64,000 nucleotides of DNA, from assembly GCA_021613375.1 (NCBI GenBank), contig CM038716.1, forward strand, positions 7,190,394 to 7,254,393. The letters run 5' to 3'. Position 1 is the stretch's first letter. Every line of letters starts with the position of its first letter. The translations under genes and the position numbers were made by a program. The stretch is from Megaleporinus macrocephalus (taxonomy: Eukaryota; Chordata; Actinopteri; Characiformes; Anostomidae). This document shows, piece by piece, positions 58,143-64,000 of this stretch. The notes below the pieces were generated by a model. That model was not told where the DNA came from. It searched no databases and was given only the letters and a program-made list of their open reading frames with translations.

Positions 58143-58190
<48 letters not shown>
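58143..58190. repeat. (AT)n microsatellite, second copy
   Basis: Equivalent of 7521-7564. The preceding poly-A run is replaced by AAATAAATAAATAATATA-like sequence. Confidence 0.9.
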
Positions 58191-58192
<2 letters not shown>

Positions 58193-59052
58193 AAGAATAA
58201 ATAAAATAAAATCTTTACACTTGAGCAACATTATGTTTAGTAATATCGTTATTTATTTACAAAAACACTTTTTTTGTGTATTGAACTAATTGTTTACATG
58301 TTAAGATTTTAGACACACAGTGTTTAAAACCCCAACTGCTAAATAGTAGGGCTGTGTATTGGCATGAACCTGGCAATACAATTCGTATGGTGATACAGCG
58401 GTCACGATTCAATGTATCACGATATACTGCGATACTGCAAGCAAAGTGATGTATTGCGATTTTGGTCAATGCTTAAAATAGCATTGCACCCTTGTGCTGC
58501 TTGTTAATGTTGGAGTGGAGCTGAAAATAGATTACAACACTGCCATCTAGTGGCAGTGTTTTAAAAACAACACACAATGATTCACAGTCTGTCAGGAATC
58601 TGTGTATCAGTACTGTTTTTTGAGAATCGATACAGTATCACCAAACATAACATCCCCATATTCAATATTTTTCATATTTTCTTACACCCCTAGTAAATAG
58701 TATTGGTGCCGTTGGACTCCTGCACTACAATGTAAACAAGTAGCATACAGGCGTACTGCTAACATTGGTATTAGCGAATCTTTGCTCTAGTGTGTTCTAT
58801 CTAGGTGATGTATATTCATACTTGTGTTTATATGTAGGTGAAGTGTACTCACTGTTGTTTTGTGTGTAGGTGGCGCGGACCACTCTGCTGCCAGGGCTGC
58901 TGAAGACTGTGGCTGCTAACAGGAAGATGCCCCTCCCCCTCAAACTTTTTGAAATCTCAGACGTGGTCCTGAAGGACGAAACCACCGGTCAGTCCGCACA
59001 TTCGTACAATGTTCATTTAACTGTGGTGTTTTCACTTAAACGTAGTGTTACA

Positions 59053-60540
59053 GATTTACTGATTTACTTTATTGAAGGATTGATTAACCTGATTTACTTT
59101 ATTGAAGGATTGATTAACCTGATTTACTTCAATGAAGGATTGATTAACCTGATTTACTGTAATGAAGGATTGATTAACCTGATTTACTGTAATTAAGGAT
59201 GGATTAACCTGATTTACTTTAATGAAGGATGGATTAACCTGATTTACTTTAATGAAGGATTGATTAACCTGATTTACTGTAATGAAGGATTGATTAACCT
59301 GATTTACTGTAATGAAGGATGGATTAACCTGATTTACTTTAATGAAGGATGGATTAACCTGATTTACTTTAATGAAGGATTGATTAACCTGATTTACTGT
59401 AATGAAGGATGGATTAACCTGATTTACTTTAATGAAGGATGGATTAACCTGATTTACTTTAATGAAGGATTGATTAACCTGATTTACTGTAATGAAGGAT
59501 GGATTAACCTGATTTACTTTAATGAAGGATGGATTAACCTGATTTACTTTAATGAAGGATTGATTAACCTGATTTACTTTAATGAAGCATGGATTAACCT
59601 GATTTACTTTAATGAAGGATGGATTAACCTGATTTACTTTAATGAAGGATTGATTAACCTGATTTACTTTAATGAAGGATTGATTAACCTGATTTACTTT
59701 AATGAAGGATGGATTAACCTGATTTACTTTAACGAAGGAATGATTAACCTGATTTACTTTAATGAAGGATGGATTAACCTGATTTACTTTAATGAAGGAT
59801 TGATTAACCTGATTTACTTTAACGAAGGAATGATTAACCTGATTTACTTTAATGAAGGATGGATTTACCTGATTTACTGTAATGAAGGATTGATTAACCT
59901 GATTTACTTTAATGAAGGATGGATTAACCTGATTTACTTTAATGAAGGATTGATTAACCTGATTTACTTTAACGAAGGAATGATTAACCTGATTTACTTT
60001 AATGAAGGATGGATTTACCTGATTTACTGTAATGAAGGATTGATTAACCTGATTTACTTTAATGAAGGATTGATTAACCTGATTTACTTTAATGAAGGAT
60101 GGATTAACCTGATTTACTTTAATGAAGGATGGATTAACCTGATTTACTTTAATGAAGGATTGATTAACCTGATTTACTGCAAAGAAGGTTTGATTAACCT
60201 GATTTACTGCAATGAAGGATTGATTAACCTGATTACTTTAATAAATGATCAATTGACCTGATTTACTTTTATGAAGGAATGATTAACCTGATTTACTGCA
60301 ATGAAGGGGTTGACTAACCTGATTTACTTTTATAAAGGTGACTAACCCGGTTTTAACTTAATGAAGTTTGATTAACCTGATTTACTGCAAAGAAGAATTG
60401 ACTAACCTGATTTACTTTAATGAAGGCTTGATTGACATGAATTACTGTAATGAAGAATTGATTACCCTGATTTACTTTAATGAAGGATTGACAAACCTGA
60501 TTTAACTTAATGAAGAATTGATTATCCTGATTTACTGTAA
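59053..60540. repeat. 30-bp VNTR in a FARSB intron, second copy (about 14 units longer)
   Basis: Same unit as 8394-9480. The enclosing intron is 1835 bp here against 1414 bp in the first copy; 421 bp is almost exactly 14 units. The decayed right end matches unit for unit, so the length change is in the clean middle part. Confidence 0.95.
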
Positions 60541-61329
60541 CAGTGATCCTTAATTAATTGACCTGAATTATGTGAAGGGTTGATTATTTGCTTTTATTTA
60601 ATAAAGAATTGATCAAAACGAATGTACTGAAGATTTGAATAAACCAGTTTAAGGATTGAAGACTCTTTTTACATATGTACAATAATATTTATGTGCATGT
60701 TTAAGGAAGGATTGATTAAGTGAGGTAGCAATTGATTAGTCCAAATGCATACAAGTATTGATTATACTGATTTAACCGGGTACCTGTTTATTCCACTGTT
60801 AAAGGTTTTGTGTGTGTTTCAGACGTAGGTGCTCGTAATAACAGGCGTTTGTGTGCGGTCTACTGCAACAAGACCCCAGGCTTCGAGGTCATCCATGGCC
60901 TTCTGGACCGGGTCATGCAGCTACTGGAGGTCAGACCGGGCCGTAAACGCGGCTTACTACATCCAGGCGGGCGGAGGGTAAGCAGTAACGAAGATCATAA
61001 AGCACCATATCAACTCTGACCTATATGTAAACCGGGTGTAAGAGTTCACAGTGGACACATTTCTTTGTGTTGCTGGTTAATGTTTAACAGCGTTTTATAG
61101 GAAGTTCAGTAGGTGGATTTGTCTGGTTTTATCCTTCATGCAGGGATGTAGCCTGTACATTAGTCACAGTTTCAGTTGAGCTTCCTCAGTAACGTGTATC
61201 TATAACTCAAAAGCGCAAATAACGGTTATTTATAAACCGAACAAACAAAAATCAAGCGTGTAATCTGGTGTATGCCTGCATAACGTATAGGCAGGTGAGG
61301 ATACGTGAGGTATGGTTTAACCTTAATAG

Positions 61330-61800
61330 ATTAACCCTAAGGGGGTTATTTCCTCTATAATTCAGTGGTTTGGATGTGATCAGAGGTTGCAGATGTTGTT
61401 TACAGTGGTGATGATGGGAACCAGGGGTCACCTTGTCTACAACACAGATATAGACATTTTCTATACCATCTAAACCCACCAGTGAGCCTACATGTGTATT
61501 CTGAGTGTTTATATGACTGTTGATGGTGAAATGTTCATAAATCTCAAAATAGTAAGTTTAGTCTATGAGGACTATTTCGCCACACAGCACCCTACATGTA
61601 TCCCTCCACCATGAATAGATTTAGAGACCAAAATCTTCTTAAAACTATCATAAAAGAACATCTAACATCAGGCATATAGATAGTCCATGTGATAACTTTC
61701 TGAGAAGGAGCTTTTAGAGGTGGACGTCTGGTTCCATTCACCACCACAGTTCTGATTCTATAGTCAAACCACGCTGAATGCCTCTGGTTACATCTCCACC
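61330..61800 (-). repeat. Dispersed repeat ('GTGGTGAATGGAACCAGACG' family), second copy of 10250-10740
   Basis: Same orientation and boundaries as in the first FARSB copy. Confidence 0.75.
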
Positions 61801-61842
61801 GTTTATGTTGTGACATGTTGTGAAGTCATCGGGATGTTTACT

Positions 61843-61995
<153 letters not shown>

Positions 61996-62799
61996 ACCCT
62001 CCACCTTCTTCCCCGGCCGCTGTGCAGAAATCTTCTGTCACGGTAAAAGGGTAGGGGCACCTCGGTGTCCTTCACCCCGACGTCATCAACGGCTTTGAAC
62101 TCACCATGCCCTGCTCCGCCCTCGACATTGACATCGAACACTTCCTGTGATGTCACAACTTAAGCCAAACCCACACCAATAGCATGTTGCCAAGAGGTCT
62201 TCAAATCGCACCCTGGATCCAGATTCCGGTCCTGTTTTTTGTAATCAGTGGCCTTTAACTGAACCGGTGATGTTGTAACTGGCCAGTTGGTGTCACATGC
62301 ACCCGTTATTACAACATCCAGCACCGGAAACTAGATTCAGGCTGTGGATTCGACTTCCTGCACTGGCCAAGCTTTTTAAGACTGGGGTTGGTTACACTTA
62401 CTGTAGCCCCAGCCACATCTGGGGGAATGGGGGCGGAGTCTGCTCTCCATATTAAGTTCAGATCTGCAAAAATCACGTCAATATTTTATTAAGGCTTCAT
62501 CCCAGACAGTTGTATGTATTTAATGGTTTAAATATAGTAGGTTATTGTGTCTCTGTGCTTCATATACCTGCGTATTACATCTGACATTAAAATCAAACAG
62601 ACAAAAACCAAAATCCACTCCTGGTTTTTCTTAATGAGACTAGTTACACAATGCCCCAAATTCAAATTATAGCTTTTGTTGTGGCCCACTTGTATGTGCA
62701 TCAATCAGCCAATTACTAAATTACTCAAACTTTACAGGTGACCCTCGTGGAAATCTAATCTGATCTCCTGAAGGGCTTAATATGCTAAAATACTCTGAT

Positions 62800-63442
62800 C
62801 ATCATTGACATTAAAACCACCTCCATGTTTCTCCATATCTGTCCACTGTATCAGCTCCACTGACCATACAGGAGCTCCACTTACAGACTGTAGTTCATCT
62901 GATTCTTTGTATACTTTATTACTCTGTTCTTTAATGATCAGGACCCCACAGGACCACCACAGAGCAGATACTATTAGGGAGGTGGATCATTCTTACCACT
63001 GCAGTGACACTGACATGGTGGTGGTGTATGTTAGTGTGTGTTGTGCTGGTGTGAGTGAATCAGGCTGCAGTGCTGCTGGAGTGTTTAGTTTAAACACTGT
63101 GTCCACTCACTGTCCACTCTATTAGACACTCCTACTACTTGCTGGTCCACCGTGTAGATGTAAAGTCAGAGACAGGAGCTCATCTGCTGCTGCACAGTTT
63201 GTGTTCTCTAGTCCTTCATCAGTGGACACAGGACGCCGCCCACAGGATACTGCTGTCTGGATGTTGCTGGTTGGTGGACTATTTATAGTCTTCTAGTGAC
63301 ACTGAGGTGTGTCTGATCCACTCGTACCAGCACAACACACACTAACACACCACCACCACCATGTCAGTGTCACTGCAGTGCTGGGAGAATGATCCACCTC
63401 CCTAATAGTACCTGCTCTGTGGTGGTCCTAATATTGTATAGT
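62800..63442. mobile_element. Fold-back (palindromic) MITE, duplicate of 11637-12271
   Basis: Same arms and the same truncated right end as in the first copy, so it was present before the two copies diverged. Confidence 0.85.
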
Positions 63443-63929
63443 CTTATTACTATGTTTTCTTTCATAGCACAGGGTTACAGAGTAACAGGGGCGTCGTTGC
63501 TGATAGGGTGTGTGTTGTAACGGTCAGTAGTCCAAAAGGCTGTGAGGTGGGAACGGCTGTGTTTTCAGATTAGACTGTGATCCTACAGCGCGGGTGTGTC
63601 TGTGACTCATAAACCCGTTTAAAGCCGTAAAGGCGGAGCGGCTTAACAACACGGTGGCCATAAACGTTCAACAGACAGGAAAGAGATCTTCCACAGCTCA
63701 TGTTCCTCGTTTATTCATTCCTGTTCCAGCGACAGAATCATAAACTCACACAGCTTTTTCTTTTATCCAAAAACGTCACATAGACACGAGTTTCAAAACA
63801 TGTTCGGATTTGGTCTGAAATATAAATGACTCAAAAATTGCTGCCATCGAAAGTTGAGCAACTGATATGAACAGAGCCGCTGAAACCAGCATGTGGTTAA
63901 AGTTTGATTAAGATGATAAATTAATTCAG

Positions 63930-64000
63930 TGATTTGGTGTGAAACGCTGAGTCAGAACTGTTCATAGTGGTGGTGAATGGAACCAGACGTCTACCTCTAA
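63930..64000 (+). repeat. Dispersed repeat ('GTGGTGAATGGAACCAGACG' family), cut by the window edge
   Basis: Duplicate of the start of 12780-13195. Confidence 0.72.

Noticed and set aside
59260..60261. 333-codon open frame (NLIYFNEG repeats), and its counterpart at 8601-9182
   Set aside because: Same explanation: a 30-bp intronic VNTR. The true frame of FARSB ends at the donor before the array.

Overview
The window is animal nuclear DNA, almost certainly from a teleost fish and perhaps an ostariophysan. It has multi-exon genes with GT-AG introns, CpG-rich promoters, decayed Tc1 and hAT DNA transposons, a LINE fragment, and many mini- and microsatellites. There is no prokaryotic organisation. 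The species call is inferred from repeat content and gene order only.

Layout, left to right. (1) 145-10966, + strand: the last 13 coding exons of FARSB (phenylalanine--tRNA ligase beta subunit); the 5' exons lie outside the window. (2) 14956-25364, - strand: a complete five-exon SGPP2-like sphingosine-1-phosphate phosphatase gene, tail-to-tail with FARSB. Its introns carry 36-bp minisatellites, a 'gagtaacagagtaaagc' satellite and two hAT-type MITEs with perfect 8-bp target-site duplications. (3) 29893-30777, + strand: an intronless, GC-rich gene for a RING-finger protein with two C-terminal membrane segments, behind a 1.7-kb array of 23-bp repeats. (4) About 31-46 kb: a gene desert of decayed transposons, a LINE fragment and AT microsatellites. 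(5) 46324-51871, - strand: a three-exon gene that I assembled by splice phase. It encodes a 230-residue secreted protein with an AID/APOBEC-type zinc-deaminase signature (HxE, then SPC-x3-C). Its second intron holds about 3 kb of a 25-bp repeat containing TTAGGG. (6) 53.57-54.79 kb: a 60-bp satellite running into a gap of exactly 1000 N (54787-55786). (7) 55787-64000: a near-identical second copy of 5.2-12.9 kb, including the last six FARSB exons. It has four small coding insertions and a longer VNTR. A retained alternative haplotype is the simplest explanation, but a real tandem duplication is not excluded.

The genes form no pathway: FARSB charges tRNA-Phe, SGPP2 degrades sphingosine-1-phosphate in the ER, the RING protein is probably a membrane E3 ligase, and the deaminase-like protein is probably secreted. 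FARSB-SGPP2 adjacency is an old vertebrate arrangement. The most interesting item is the secreted deaminase-like gene. It does not appear as one open reading frame because its start codon is the last three bases of its first exon and its signal peptide sits on a separate 107-bp exon.
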